DNA of 64,000 nucleotides from Actinokineospora pegani (lineage in GTDB: Bacteria; Actinomycetota; Actinomycetes; Mycobacteriales; Pseudonocardiaceae). A program made the translations under genes and the position numbers. The notes beneath the pieces are model-generated. The model made no database searches, was not told the DNA's origin, and worked only from the letters and a program-made list of their open reading frames with translations. Of this stretch, positions 1 through 8,256 are shown one piece after another. The first letter of the stretch is position 1. Each line of letters begins with the position of its first letter. Where the stretch lies: contig NZ_WHOL01000086.1 of NCBI RefSeq assembly GCF_009745975.1, positions 40,303 through 104,302 of the forward strand. Direction: 5' to 3'.

Positions 1-780
1 GAGCTGGCCCAGGCCCCGGTGGCCGAGGCGGTCCGCCCGGCGGTGGCGGCCGTGTTGAAGGCGGGCGGGCGGCGGGAGCGGATCGCGCCGACCACGGCGG
101 CCACCGGGCCGGGCGCGGGCACCACGAGCTCCCCCGGCGACCTGGCGCGGGCGGCGCTGCTGCTGGTCGCGCACTCCCCCGAGCTGTTCACCAGGGGCGG
201 GCGCGCGGTGGCCGGGCTGCCCTGGGGCACGCTGCACCCGGTGCTGGACCAGGCGCCGCGCTACCTGGGGTGGCTGGCCGCGCAGGGGTACCTGCGCGCG
301 GTGCACCCGTGGGTGGCGATCGTGGCGTCCGACCTGGCCCGGCGCGTCCGGTGGCGGGCGCTGGGGCCGCCGCGCGGGGCCGGGCGGCTGCTGTGGATGT
401 GCGAGCAGATGGCGCCGTCCCCGCACACCGACGACGTCGTGCCCCGGCTGTGGGAGGCGGCGCGGTCGCGCGGGGTGGCGGCGCCGGACTGGCCGCACAC
501 GACGCCGCCGCGCGGCTGTCTGCTCGGCCAGGACGACTACCTGGCGCTGCTGCGCGAGCGGGCGACCGGTGTGTCGATCACGGTGTCCGATGGCGAGGCG
601 ACCGTGTCCGGGCTGGTCTCGGGGGCGGTCGTGGCCTGGTCGGGGCTGAAAATGGTGGGGGCGTCGGACCGAGCCGTGGTGGACTGCCCACCCGGCGCGA
701 CGGACGGGGTCGCGGTGTTCACCCGCCGGGGCGACCACACCGCGATCGGGAAGCTGGGGACGCACTACCTGGGGGTGTGA
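1..780 (+). CDS. Unrecognised protein, 5' end outside the window
   Basis: The reading frame is open from base 1, so the true start lies upstream; 259 residues are visible. The chain is rich in Arg, Ala and Gly and has no clear membrane segment or signal peptide. I do not recognise the family. Visible landmarks are a helical stretch with RYLGWLAAQGYLRAVHPW (about residue 91 onward), a segment WMCEQM, and a C-terminal part with beta-like character ending in GDHTAIGKLGTHYLGV. Its TGA stop shares one base with the ATG of the downstream ABC exporter subunit (TGATG), so the two are probably translationally coupled. That linkage suggests a role in making or handling the exported compound; this is inference only. 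Confidence 0.6.
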   Translation, partial: ELAQAPVAEAVRPAVAAVLKAGGRRERIAPTTAATGPGAGTTSSPGDLARAALLLVAHSPELFTRGGRAVAGLPWGTLHPVLDQAPRYLGWLAAQGYLRAVHPWVAIVASDLARRVRWRALGPPRGAGRLLWMCEQMAPSPHTDDVVPRLWEAARSRGVAAPDWPHTTPPRGCLLGQDDYLALLRERATGVSITVSDGEATVSGLVSGAVVAWSGLKMVGASDRAVVDCPPGATDGVAVFTRRGDHTAIGKLGTHYLGV

Positions 781-2486
781 TGGGCGAGCCGAAGCCATCG
801 ATCAGGACGGGGATGCCGGGGCCGGGGGCGCTGGCCGGGCCCGCCCGGTTCCTGTGGTGGCTGGTGGGCAGGCAGCCCGCCAGGATCGCGGCGGGGGCGA
901 CGCTGAGCTCGCTGTGGCTCGTCGGCCTGGCGGCCGTGCCCTACCTGCTGTCGCGGGCGGTAGACGACGGGCTGCGCACCGGGGACCCCGGGGCGCTGCT
1001 GGCCTGGGCTGGCGTGCTGCTCGGGGCGCTGCTGCTGGTCGAGGCGGTGGCGACGCTGCGGCACCGGACCATGACCCGGCTCAGGATGGCGACCTCGCTG
1101 ATGGTGGCCCGGCTGTGCGTGGACCAGTCGACCAGGCTGGGCGGGGCGCTGACCGGGCGCGTGGCGGCGGGCGAGATCGCGACCGTCGGCATGGGCGACG
1201 TGCAGCCGATCACCCGGTCCATGACGGCCGCCGGGCCGGGGTTCGGGTCGGTGGTGGGCTACCTGGCCGTGGCCGTGCTGATGTTCGACATCTCGCCCGT
1301 GCTGGCGGTCGTGGTGCTGACCGGGGTGCCGGTGCTGGCGCTGGTCGTCGGGCCGCTGCTGTCGCGGCTGCACCGGGTGAGCGCGGGCTACCGGGAGCGC
1401 GAGGGGCAGTTGACCGCGCGGTTGGTGGACATGCTGTCGGGGCTGCGGGTGCTCAACGGGCTGGGCGGCAAGCAGGCGTGCCTGGACACCTACCGGCGCG
1501 AGTCGCACGCCCTGCGCGACGACGGGTACCGGGTGGGCGCGATGACGAGCTGGATCGAGGCCGCGGGGGTCGGGCTGCCCGCGCTGTTCCTGGCCGTGGT
1601 GACCTGGCTCGCCGCCCGGATGACGGCGACCGGGGAGATCACGGCGGGCGAACTGGTGGCGGTGTACGGGTACGCGGCCATGCTGGTGGTGCCGGTGTTC
1701 TTCTTCATCGAGTGCGCGGGCGACATCACCCGGGCGCTGGTGGCCGGACGCCGGGTCACCGCCTTCCTCGGGCTGACCCCGGACCGCCCGGCGCCCGCGG
1801 CGACGGCGCCCGACGGGCCCGCGCCGCTGGTCGACCCGGTGTCGGGCCTGGTGGTCGAGCCGGGCGCGTTCACCGTCGTCGCGTGTGCGGCCCCGACGGA
1901 CGCGCTGGCCGCCGTGGACCGGCTCGGGCGCTTCGCCGCACCGGCCGCGCTCTGGGGCGGGGTCGAGGTGGACCGGGTGCCGGACGAGGACTTCCGCGAG
2001 CGCGTCCTGGTCGCCGACAACGACGCGGCCCTGTTCACGGGCACGGTCCGCGAGGTGGTGGCGGGGCGGGGCGCGCCGGATGACGAGCGGGTGCGGGCGG
2101 CGGTGCGGACAGCGGCCGCCACCGAGGTGGTCGACGGTCTGCCCGCGGGCCTGGACACGGTGCTCTCGGCGGGCGGGACGACCCTGTCCGGCGGTCAGCG
2201 GCAGCGGTTGCGGCTGGCCAGGGCGGTGTGCGCGGGGCCGGAGGTGCTGATCGCGGTCGACCCGACCTCGGCGGTGGACACCCACACCGAGGCGCTGGTG
2301 GTGGCGGGGCTGCGCCAGGCGCGGACCGGGCTGGCGACGGTGCTGGTGTCGACCTCGCCGGTCGTGCTGGACCAGGCGGACGTGGTGGCGCACGTGGTCG
2401 ACGGGCGGGTCGCCGCCGTGGGCGCGCACCGCGACCTGCTCGCCGACCCGGCCTACCGGGCACTGGTCTCCCGGGAGGACGGGTGA
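780..2486 (+). CDS. ABC exporter half-transporter, degenerate nucleotide-binding site
   Basis: A 568-residue type IV (exporter-fold) ABC protein with a six-helix membrane domain in about residues 20-320 and an ATPase domain in about 350-565. The ATPase domain keeps a canonical LSGGQ signature (about 469-473) but has no Walker A motif: where GxxGxGKST should be, the chain reads ACAAPTDALA. The Walker B aspartate is Val (about 493) and the catalytic Glu is Asp (about 494). This is the degenerate half of a heterodimer; its signature should serve the intact Walker A/B of the next gene product. The ATG was chosen because it overlaps the upstream stop and begins a plausible cytoplasmic N-terminus. 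Substrate unknown. Confidence 0.9.
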   Translation: MGEPKPSIRTGMPGPGALAGPARFLWWLVGRQPARIAAGATLSSLWLVGLAAVPYLLSRAVDDGLRTGDPGALLAWAGVLLGALLLVEAVATLRHRTMTRLRMATSLMVARLCVDQSTRLGGALTGRVAAGEIATVGMGDVQPITRSMTAAGPGFGSVVGYLAVAVLMFDISPVLAVVVLTGVPVLALVVGPLLSRLHRVSAGYREREGQLTARLVDMLSGLRVLNGLGGKQACLDTYRRESHALRDDGYRVGAMTSWIEAAGVGLPALFLAVVTWLAARMTATGEITAGELVAVYGYAAMLVVPVFFFIECAGDITRALVAGRRVTAFLGLTPDRPAPAATAPDGPAPLVDPVSGLVVEPGAFTVVACAAPTDALAAVDRLGRFAAPAALWGGVEVDRVPDEDFRERVLVADNDAALFTGTVREVVAGRGAPDDERVRAAVRTAAATEVVDGLPAGLDTVLSAGGTTLSGGQRQRLRLARAVCAGPEVLIAVDPTSAVDTHTEALVVAGLRQARTGLATVLVSTSPVVLDQADVVAHVVDGRVAAVGAHRDLLADPAYRALVSREDG

Positions 2487-4207
2487 GCGCGCTGCTGCCG
2501 GTCGCCGACCGGGCCGGGGTCCGCCGCGCGGTCGCCGAGGACATCCGGGCCGAGCGCGGCCTGTTCGCCGTGATGCTCGTCCTGACCGCGCTGGCCGCCG
2601 CCGCGGGCCTGGTCGCCCCGCGGCTGGTGGGGCAGATCGTCGACCTGGTGCGCACCAACCCCGGACCCACCGTCTTGTCCACTGTGGACCTGTTCGCCGC
2701 CGTCATCGTGGCGGCGGGCCTCGCGCAGGTCCTGCTCACGCGGCAGGCCCGCTACGCGGCGGCGCGGTTCGGGGAGCGCACGGCGGCGCGCGTCCGCGAG
2801 CGGTTCGCCGGGCGGGCGCTGGACCTGCCCGCCACCACTGTGGACCACACCCCGACCGGCGACCTGGTGGCCAGGGGCACGACCGACGTCGGGTCGGTGA
2901 CCACGGCCCTGCGCGACGGCATGCCGGAGGTGTTCGTCAACCTGGTGCAGGTGGCCTTCCTGTACACCGCGCTGCTGACGCTCGACCCGCTGCTGGGGCT
3001 CGTCGGCATGAGCGGCTTGGTCACCTACGGCCTCGCGCTGCGCTGGTACCTCCGACGCGCGCGGGCGGCGTACCTGGCCGAGGCCGGGGCGACGGCCGCG
3101 GTGACGGAGGTGCTGACCGCGACCGCGGGCGGGGCCAGGACGGTGGAGGCGCTGGGCCTGCGCGAGTCGCGGCTGGCGACGGTCGACAGCGCGATCGTGG
3201 CGGCCAGGCGGACCCGGCTGGGCACGCTGCGGCTGCGGTCGGTGCTGTTCCCCAGCATCGGGGTGTCGCACGGGGTGCCACTGGTGATCGCGTTGGTCGT
3301 GGGCGGCGCGCTGCTCTCCGCCGGGTGGACCACGCTGGGCGCGGTGGTCGCCGCGATGCTGTACCTGCGCCAACTCGGCCAGCCACTGGACACGATCATG
3401 CTGTGGGTCGAGCAGGTCCAGCAGGCGGGCGCCGCCTACGCGCGGGTCGAGGGCCTCGCCGCCGTCCCCGCGGCCCCGGCCCCCGTCGCCGCGGTCCCCA
3501 CGTCGGACCGGATCGAGGTCGTCGGCTGCCGGTACGCCTACGGCGGCGGCCGGGAGGTGCTGCGCGGGATCGATCTGGACATCGCGCCGGGCGAACGCCT
3601 GGCCGTGGTGGGGCCCTCCGGCGCGGGCAAGTCGACCCTCGGGCGGCTGCTGGCGGGCCTGGACGAGCCGGGGGCGGGCCGGGTGACCGTCGGCGGGGTG
3701 CCCGTCGCCGCCCTGGGCCCGGACCGGCTGCGCCGCCAGGTCGTGCTGGTCACCCAGGAGCACCACGTGTTCCGCGACTCGGTTCGCGGCAACCTCGCCC
3801 TGGCCGCCCCCGACGCCGACGACGCGCGGATGCTGACGGCGCTGGGGGTCGTGGGCGCCGGGTGGGCGGTGGACCTCGGCCTGGACGCGCGGTTGACCAC
3901 CGTGGACGGTGGGCAGGCCCAGCAGCTCGCCCTCGCCCGCGTCGTGCTCGCCGACCCGCACACGGTGGTGCTCGACGAGGCCACGGCCCTGCTGGACCCG
4001 ACGGCGGCCCGCTCGACCGAGCGGGCGCTGTCGGCGGTGCTGTCCGGCCGAACGGTAATCGCCATCGCCCACCGCCTGCACACCGCGCACGACGCCGACC
4101 GCATCGCGGTCGTGGTGGAAGGCTCCATTGTGGAGCTGGGACCGCACGACGAGCTCCTGCGCCGGGGCGGCGCCTACGCCCGGCTGTGGAAGTCCTGGCA
4201 CGGCTGA
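2483..4207 (+). CDS. ABC exporter half-transporter, consensus ATP site
   Basis: A 574-residue fused membrane/ATPase exporter subunit. Helices occupy about residues 20-310; the ATPase domain has Walker A GPSGAGKST (about 377-385), Walker B VVLDEA with Asp 498 and Glu 499, and an H-loop in AIAHRL. The signature is VDGGQ instead of LSGGQ (about 474-478). Together with the preceding subunit this forms one competent ATP site (this protein's Walker A/B with the partner's LSGGQ) and one dead site. The GTG start overlaps the upstream TGA by four bases (GTGA), implying coupled 1:1 synthesis. Exported substrate cannot be told; drug, peptide or siderophore export are all possible. Confidence 0.92.
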   Translation: MSALLPVADRAGVRRAVAEDIRAERGLFAVMLVLTALAAAAGLVAPRLVGQIVDLVRTNPGPTVLSTVDLFAAVIVAAGLAQVLLTRQARYAAARFGERTAARVRERFAGRALDLPATTVDHTPTGDLVARGTTDVGSVTTALRDGMPEVFVNLVQVAFLYTALLTLDPLLGLVGMSGLVTYGLALRWYLRRARAAYLAEAGATAAVTEVLTATAGGARTVEALGLRESRLATVDSAIVAARRTRLGTLRLRSVLFPSIGVSHGVPLVIALVVGGALLSAGWTTLGAVVAAMLYLRQLGQPLDTIMLWVEQVQQAGAAYARVEGLAAVPAAPAPVAAVPTSDRIEVVGCRYAYGGGREVLRGIDLDIAPGERLAVVGPSGAGKSTLGRLLAGLDEPGAGRVTVGGVPVAALGPDRLRRQVVLVTQEHHVFRDSVRGNLALAAPDADDARMLTALGVVGAGWAVDLGLDARLTTVDGGQAQQLALARVVLADPHTVVLDEATALLDPTAARSTERALSAVLSGRTVIAIAHRLHTAHDADRIAVVVEGSIVELGPHDELLRRGGAYARLWKSWHG

Positions 4208-4262
4208 GCGCGCCATGGTGGATCATGTGCGGAACGAGCAGGAAGACCGAGAAGGGACCAGC

Positions 4263-5273
4263 ATGACCCCCACCCCCTCGCTGTGGATCCGGAACGAGAC
4301 CCGTCCGGACGAGCAGCGGACCCCCGTCGTGCCCGAGGACGCGCGCCGCCTCGTCGAGGCCGGTGTCGCGGTCACCGTCGAGGACTCGGCGCAGCGGGTC
4401 TTCGCGCTGTCGGAGTACGTGGCGGCGGGGTGCGCCACCGCCGAGCCCGGGTCCTGGGTGGACGCCCCGGCCGACCAGGTCGTCGTCGGCCTCAAGGAGC
4501 TGCCGGACGAGCCGGACGCGCTCCGGCACCGGCACGTCTTCTTCGGGCACGCCTTCAAGGCCCAGCCCGGCGGGCGCGCCCTGCTCGACCGCTTCGCCCG
4601 CGGCGGCGGCCAGCTCCTCGACCTGGAGTACCTGACCAACGACGCGGGCCGCAGGCTCACCGCCTTCGGCTACTGGGCCGGGTACGCCGGCGCCGCCCTG
4701 GGCGTGTTGCAGGCCAGGGGCGGGCTGAGCGCCCCGCTGGCATCGCTGGAGCTGGCCGAGCTGGAGGCGGCCCTGGCCCGGGGCAGCGGCACGCCGAGCG
4801 CCCTGGTCATCGGGGCGCGGGGCCGCTGCGGGCGGGGCGCGCAGGCCGCGCTCAAGCAGGCGGGCATCACCCCGACCACCTGGGACCGGGCCGAGACCCT
4901 GGTCCTCGACCGGCCCGCCATCCTCGGCCACGACCTCCTGGTCAACGCCGTCTACACCGCCACCGCGACCACCCCCTTCCTCACCCCGGCCGCCCTGGCG
5001 GGCCTGCACCGGCTGAGCACGGTCGTGGACGTCACCTGCGACGCCGGGTCCCCGCAGTCGGTCCTCCCGATCTACGACGAGGTCACCACCTGGACCGCCC
5101 CCGTCGCGCGCAGGCACGGGATCGACCTCATCGCGATCGACAACCTGCCGTCGCTGCTGCCCCGCGAGGCCAGCACCGGGTTCTCCGCGGACCTCACGCC
5201 GCTGCTGACCAACCTGGACTCACCGGAGTGGCGACGTGCCGCGGACCTGTTCGCCGCGAAGGTGGCCGCCTAG
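4263..5273 (+). CDS. Saccharopine dehydrogenase (NAD+, lysine-forming)-like protein
   Basis: A 336-residue protein of the alanine dehydrogenase/LYS1 fold. The N-terminus RNETRPDEQRTPVVP matches the substrate-binding entry of yeast-type saccharopine dehydrogenase. Two residues expected for catalysis are present: Lys 78 in VGLKELP and His 96 in FFGHAFK, nearly the same numbering as the yeast enzyme (Lys 77, His 96). A nucleotide-binding segment ALVIGARGRCGRG lies at about 180. The start follows a GAAGGG ribosome site. Known family members interconvert saccharopine with lysine and 2-oxoglutarate; whether this bacterium uses it for lysine breakdown or a related amino acid is not shown by its neighbours. 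It is shorter than the 370-residue yeast enzyme. Confidence 0.82.
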   Translation: MTPTPSLWIRNETRPDEQRTPVVPEDARRLVEAGVAVTVEDSAQRVFALSEYVAAGCATAEPGSWVDAPADQVVVGLKELPDEPDALRHRHVFFGHAFKAQPGGRALLDRFARGGGQLLDLEYLTNDAGRRLTAFGYWAGYAGAALGVLQARGGLSAPLASLELAELEAALARGSGTPSALVIGARGRCGRGAQAALKQAGITPTTWDRAETLVLDRPAILGHDLLVNAVYTATATTPFLTPAALAGLHRLSTVVDVTCDAGSPQSVLPIYDEVTTWTAPVARRHGIDLIAIDNLPSLLPREASTGFSADLTPLLTNLDSPEWRRAADLFAAKVAA

Positions 5274-5290
5274 GGGACGAGGAGCGCCCA

Positions 5291-5316
5291 GGCCTGCGGC
5301 GGGCCCGCCGCAGGCC
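5291..5316. terminator. Perfect hairpin after the saccharopine dehydrogenase gene
   Basis: A 13-bp arm, GGCCTGCGGCGGG, is followed directly by its exact complement, giving a 26-base perfect palindrome 18 bases after the stop codon. There is no U-tract. It sits between the converging saccharopine dehydrogenase gene and the MFS remnant, so it could act on both strands. Confidence 0.55.
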
Positions 5317-5339
5317 GTCTCGGGCAGCCGGGACGAGGT

Positions 5340-5780
5340 GGGGCAGGCGGGCGACGAGGTAGCTCCTGTCCGAAGGGGACAGTTCGATGAGCCAGGGGCG
5401 GCCGGGCGGGTTGACCGACCAGGTGACCAGGCCCCAGACGAACAGGGCGCTGCCCGCGGTCGTCGTGGCGGTGCGCGGGAGGAGGCTGACGGTGGCGGCG
5501 AGGCAGCCGACGGCCAGGCGACCCACACGGCGGCCGTCGCCAGCGCGGGATCCACGGCCACAGGGCGGAAAGCCGATCGGACCGCCCAGCGGGCTGCCGG
5601 CGGACACGCCCGGGATGAGGGCGGAGGTGAGTCCGCCGAAGCCGGTCGCGTCGGCGCGACCGGGGTGCACGGCGGCGCCGAGGGCGCTCACGACGTGGGC
5701 GACCAGCAGGGTGGCGTTCGGGGCCGGGACGGCGAGCAGGTTGCCCTCGGCGCTGGTGGCCAGCGGCGCCGGACTCGGTC
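5340..5780 (-). pseudogene. Remnant of a major facilitator superfamily transporter
   Basis: Read on the minus strand, two stretches resemble a sugar/drug MFS permease. One (about 5580-5755) reads AVPAPNATLLVAHVVSALGAA, then continues into GLTSALIPGVSAGSPLGGPIG; the other (about 5355-5450) reads ALFVWGLVTWSVNPPG and WLIELSPSDRS, a pattern typical of a mid-protein helix and loop in DHA-type transporters. The material between is out of register and far too short, and no start or full set of helices exists. It therefore looks like a transporter gene reduced by internal deletions and frameshifts. Assigned from motif memory, not alignment. Confidence 0.55.
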
Positions 5781-5886
5781 TCGACCGCCCAGGTCCGGCG
5801 CTCGTCGTACTTCGATGAGGATCGAACTTCGTCCCGGCCACGGCGCGCCGGTGGTCGAACCCGAGGGGCGGTCGTATCATGGGTCG

Positions 5887-6150
5887 GTGACCGAGGAGTT
5901 GCCGCAGGCGCCAGCCGACCCGATGCGGTTGACCAACGTGCGCCACCTGGCGGACTTGGCCGCGGGCGCCGCCCGCGGCACGATCGGCCTCCCCACCAGC
6001 AAGTCGACCCACCCCCGTCCCCACCACGTCCGCACCCCGCGCGAGGCGGGCCGCCCGTCCGGCACCTCCCGCATCACCACGCCGCGCCGCGACGACCTCG
6101 ACGCCCGCTACCCCGGCCTGCTCGACGGAATACTGCACGCCGCCCGCTGA
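5887..6150 (+). CDS. Small hypothetical protein, Arg/Pro-rich
   Basis: An 87-residue product beginning VTEELPQAPADPMRLTNVRH and ending LDGILHAAR. There is no membrane segment and no family I recognise; the middle is rich in Arg, Pro, His and Thr and probably disordered. The GTG lies after a weak purine run (GAGGGGCGG) and 16 bases separate its stop from the hydrolase start, so the pair could be cotranscribed. Codon third positions are G/C-rich in this frame, which supports it, but an antisense reading of similar length exists and the call is tentative. Confidence 0.4.
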   Translation: MTEELPQAPADPMRLTNVRHLADLAAGAARGTIGLPTSKSTHPRPHHVRTPREAGRPSGTSRITTPRRDDLDARYPGLLDGILHAAR

Positions 6151-6166
6151 AACAGGAGTCCCACCT

Positions 6167-6937
6167 GTGCGCCAGGACGGTTTCACCGCCACCGACGGCA
6201 CCCCCATCGCGTACTACGACTGGCCTGGCGACGCCGACGCTCCCCCGGTGCTGCTGCACCACGGGTTCGTCGCCGACACCGCCTCGAACTGGGTCGACAC
6301 CGGCGTCGTGGCCGCGCTGACCGCCGCAGGCCGCCGGGTGGTCGGCATGGACGCGCGCGGCCACGGCGCCTCCGGCAAGTCCGGCGACCCGGCCCGCTAC
6401 GGGGAGGCGACGATGGCCAGGGACCTGATGGGCCTGATCGACGAGTTGTCGGCCCCCGCGGTGCACCTCGTGGGTTACTCCATGGGCGCGGTCGTCGCGC
6501 TGATAGCCGCCACCCGCGACGCCAGGATCACCCGCGTGGTGGCGGGCGGGGTCGGCAGCGGCGTGGTCGAGGTGGGTGGGGTGGACACCCGCGCGGGCTC
6601 CGCCGAGCTGATCACGGCCGCCCTCACCGCCCCCTCGCTCGCCGAGGCGCCGCCCGCGACGCGCCCCTTCCGCGCGCTCGCCGACGCGCTGGGCTCGGAC
6701 CTGCCGTCGCTGGCGGCCCAGGCGTCCGCGCTGCACCGCAAGCCGTTGGACCTGGCGGGGGTGCGCGTCCCGACCCTCGTCCTGGCCGGGGTGGACGACC
6801 CGCTGGCGACCAGGCCCGGGGTCCTCGCCGAGGCCGTCGCGCAGGGCGCGCTGCGGGTCGTGGCGGGCGATCACCTGACGGCGACGCGCGACCCGCAGTT
6901 CACAGCGGCCATCGTGGACTTCCTCACCGTGGATTGA
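6167..6937 (+). CDS. Alpha/beta hydrolase
   Basis: A 256-residue alpha/beta-fold hydrolase. The oxyanion-hole region is LLHHGF (about 29-34), the nucleophile elbow is GYSMG (Ser about 106), an acid candidate is the Asp in LAGVDDPLAT (about 210), and the histidine is in AGDHLTA (about 236). This full triad predicts an active esterase, lactonase or related hydrolase; the substrate is not evident. The GTG start is chosen because CAGGAG lies ten bases upstream. It is probably transcribed with the small upstream gene and converges on dhbB. Confidence 0.85.
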   Translation: MRQDGFTATDGTPIAYYDWPGDADAPPVLLHHGFVADTASNWVDTGVVAALTAAGRRVVGMDARGHGASGKSGDPARYGEATMARDLMGLIDELSAPAVHLVGYSMGAVVALIAATRDARITRVVAGGVGSGVVEVGGVDTRAGSAELITAALTAPSLAEAPPATRPFRALADALGSDLPSLAAQASALHRKPLDLAGVRVPTLVLAGVDDPLATRPGVLAEAVAQGALRVVAGDHLTATRDPQFTAAIVDFLTVD

Positions 6938-6952
6938 GTCCTACTGGGACTC
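6936..6952 (+). terminator. Weak hairpin at the end of the hydrolase gene
   Basis: GAGTCC-N5-GGACTC forms a 6-bp stem overlapping the stop codon and is followed by two T residues. It is the only stem-loop in the 97-base gap before the convergent dhbB gene; short and therefore uncertain. Confidence 0.3.
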
Positions 6953-7034
6953 TTCGGCTGACGGCGTGCTCACTGGCCGCAGGCGGGCGCGTCGCCGGGC
7001 AGGTCGTGGGCGCGAGGCTATTGCGGCGCCTGGC

Positions 7035-7685
7035 TCACGCGGACACCGCCCCGACGGCGAGCCGTTCCAGGACGGACTCGGTCGTCGCGGTCACCGCGCA
7101 GCGGTCGGCCGCGTAGCGCAGCGCCATCTCGTGGTCCGCGCGGGAGAAGTCGGCGACCGCGTCGGCGACGAGAAAGGCCTGGATGTCCTGCATGAACGCG
7201 TCGGCGGCGGTCATCAGGCAGCCGATGTGGGCGTACACGCCGGTGATGACCAACTGGTCGCGGCCGTGCCGGTCGAGCACGTCGCGCAGACCGGTGCGGT
7301 GGAAGGCGTTGTAGCGCCACTTGGTGAGCAGGATGTCGGCGTCGTCGGGGGCCAGCTCGTCGATGATCCCGGCGTCGGCCTCGTCGCCGACGCCCGCGCC
7401 CCACATGTCCCACTGCAGCCCGCGCTGGGCGGCGGTCTGCCCGCCCGGCTGCGCCGAGTACACCACCGGGACACCGAGCTGCCAGGCGCGCTCGCGCAGC
7501 GCGCGGATGTTGCCCACCAGGTCGACTGTGGGCGAGGCTCCCCGCGGGAACACCCGCAGGAAGTGCCGCTGCATGTCGTGGATCAGCAGGACGGCGCGGT
7601 CCGGGCGCGGCACCCAGTCGACGCGGTTGGTCGGCAGCTCGTGCGCCTCGGGCATCGGGTACGGCGGGATGTCGGGCAGGCCCAT
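7035..7685 (-). CDS. dhbB: Isochorismatase without aryl carrier domain
   Basis: A 216-residue cysteine-hydrolase-fold protein that should split isochorismate into 2,3-dihydro-2,3-dihydroxybenzoate and pyruvate. The N-terminus (IPPYPMP, then [20 protein letters not shown]) is typical of EntB/DhbB and PhzD. The acidic residue is the Asp in IHDMQ, the lysine is in TKWRYNAF, and the loop [12 protein letters not shown] is in place. Siderophore-making EntB/DhbB enzymes usually run to about 290-310 residues because of a C-terminal aryl carrier domain; this one stops at the end of the catalytic domain. It is the last gene of the dhbA-dhbC-(dhbE)-dhbB set, one base after the stop of the broken dhbE. 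Confidence 0.88.
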   Translation of the reverse strand: MGLPDIPPYPMPEAHELPTNRVDWVPRPDRAVLLIHDMQRHFLRVFPRGASPTVDLVGNIRALRERAWQLGVPVVYSAQPGGQTAAQRGLQWDMWGAGVGDEADAGIIDELAPDDADILLTKWRYNAFHRTGLRDVLDRHGRDQLVITGVYAHIGCLMTAADAFMQDIQAFLVADAVADFSRADHEMALRYAADRCAVTATTESVLERLAVGAVSA

Positions 7686-7686
7686 G

Positions 7687-8256
7687 TCAGCGGCTGGTCC
7701 TCTCAGGCGAGCCGAACTCGTGCTCGGCGATGGCGCGGCGCAGGTCGGTCTTACCCATCCTTCCGACACCGGTATGCGGGGACGCGGATCGCGCAGGGGC
7801 CCGCAGGCACGTCGACCTGCGGCACCTCGAGGCTGTTCAGCGGCCCGGCGCCGGTGCGCGCGACGGCGTTCTCCAGCGGCGGCACGAGCGAGACCAGGGT
7901 GGCCTTCTCCCGCTGCGCCAACGGGAACGCGTTCTCCGGGCTGCCGTCCTCTGTGGGCACGACCCGCGTGCACAGCCAGGCCACCCGGCGAGCTGTGCGC
8001 CACCAAGTGGCTGGTCTCGAGGCCGCGGGTGCGGACGCTGTGGCGGTAGTCGTCGTGGGTGTGCGGGATGAGCTTGGGCGCCCCGGTGCTGCCGCCGGAC
8101 GACTGCGGGAACGCCACCCGGTCCGGCGTCGTCGCCGAGCACGTGGCGCAGCGACGGGGCCCGCGGGAGCACCTCGTCGGCGACCCCCAGCCGGACGGCG
8201 GCGCGCTCGCCGAACGCGGCGGCGAAGGGGAGGGCGCCGTGGACCGGCGTGGTCAC
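7687..8256 (-). pseudogene. dhbE: Wrecked 2,3-dihydroxybenzoate-AMP ligase
   Basis: About 570 bases remain of a gene that should be near 1,620. Three minus-strand frames carry recognisable pieces in the right order: the N-terminus (LPFAAAFGERAAVRLGV) starting at a GTG that still overlaps the dhbC stop by four bases; then an AMP-binding loop SSGGSTGAPKLIPHTHDDY (about 8035-8110); then AFPLAQREKATLVSLVPPLENA (about 7850-7920) and PQVDVPAGPCAIRVPAYR; and finally the C-terminus GKTDLRRAIAEHEFGSPERT ending one base before dhbB. At least two frameshifts and large internal deletions separate them. No adenylating activity is expected. Confidence 0.8.

Noticed and set aside
5877..6080. Leftward 67-codon frame opposite the small hypothetical gene
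   Set aside because: Third-position bias and the downstream ribosome-site context favour the rightward frame; neither is certain.
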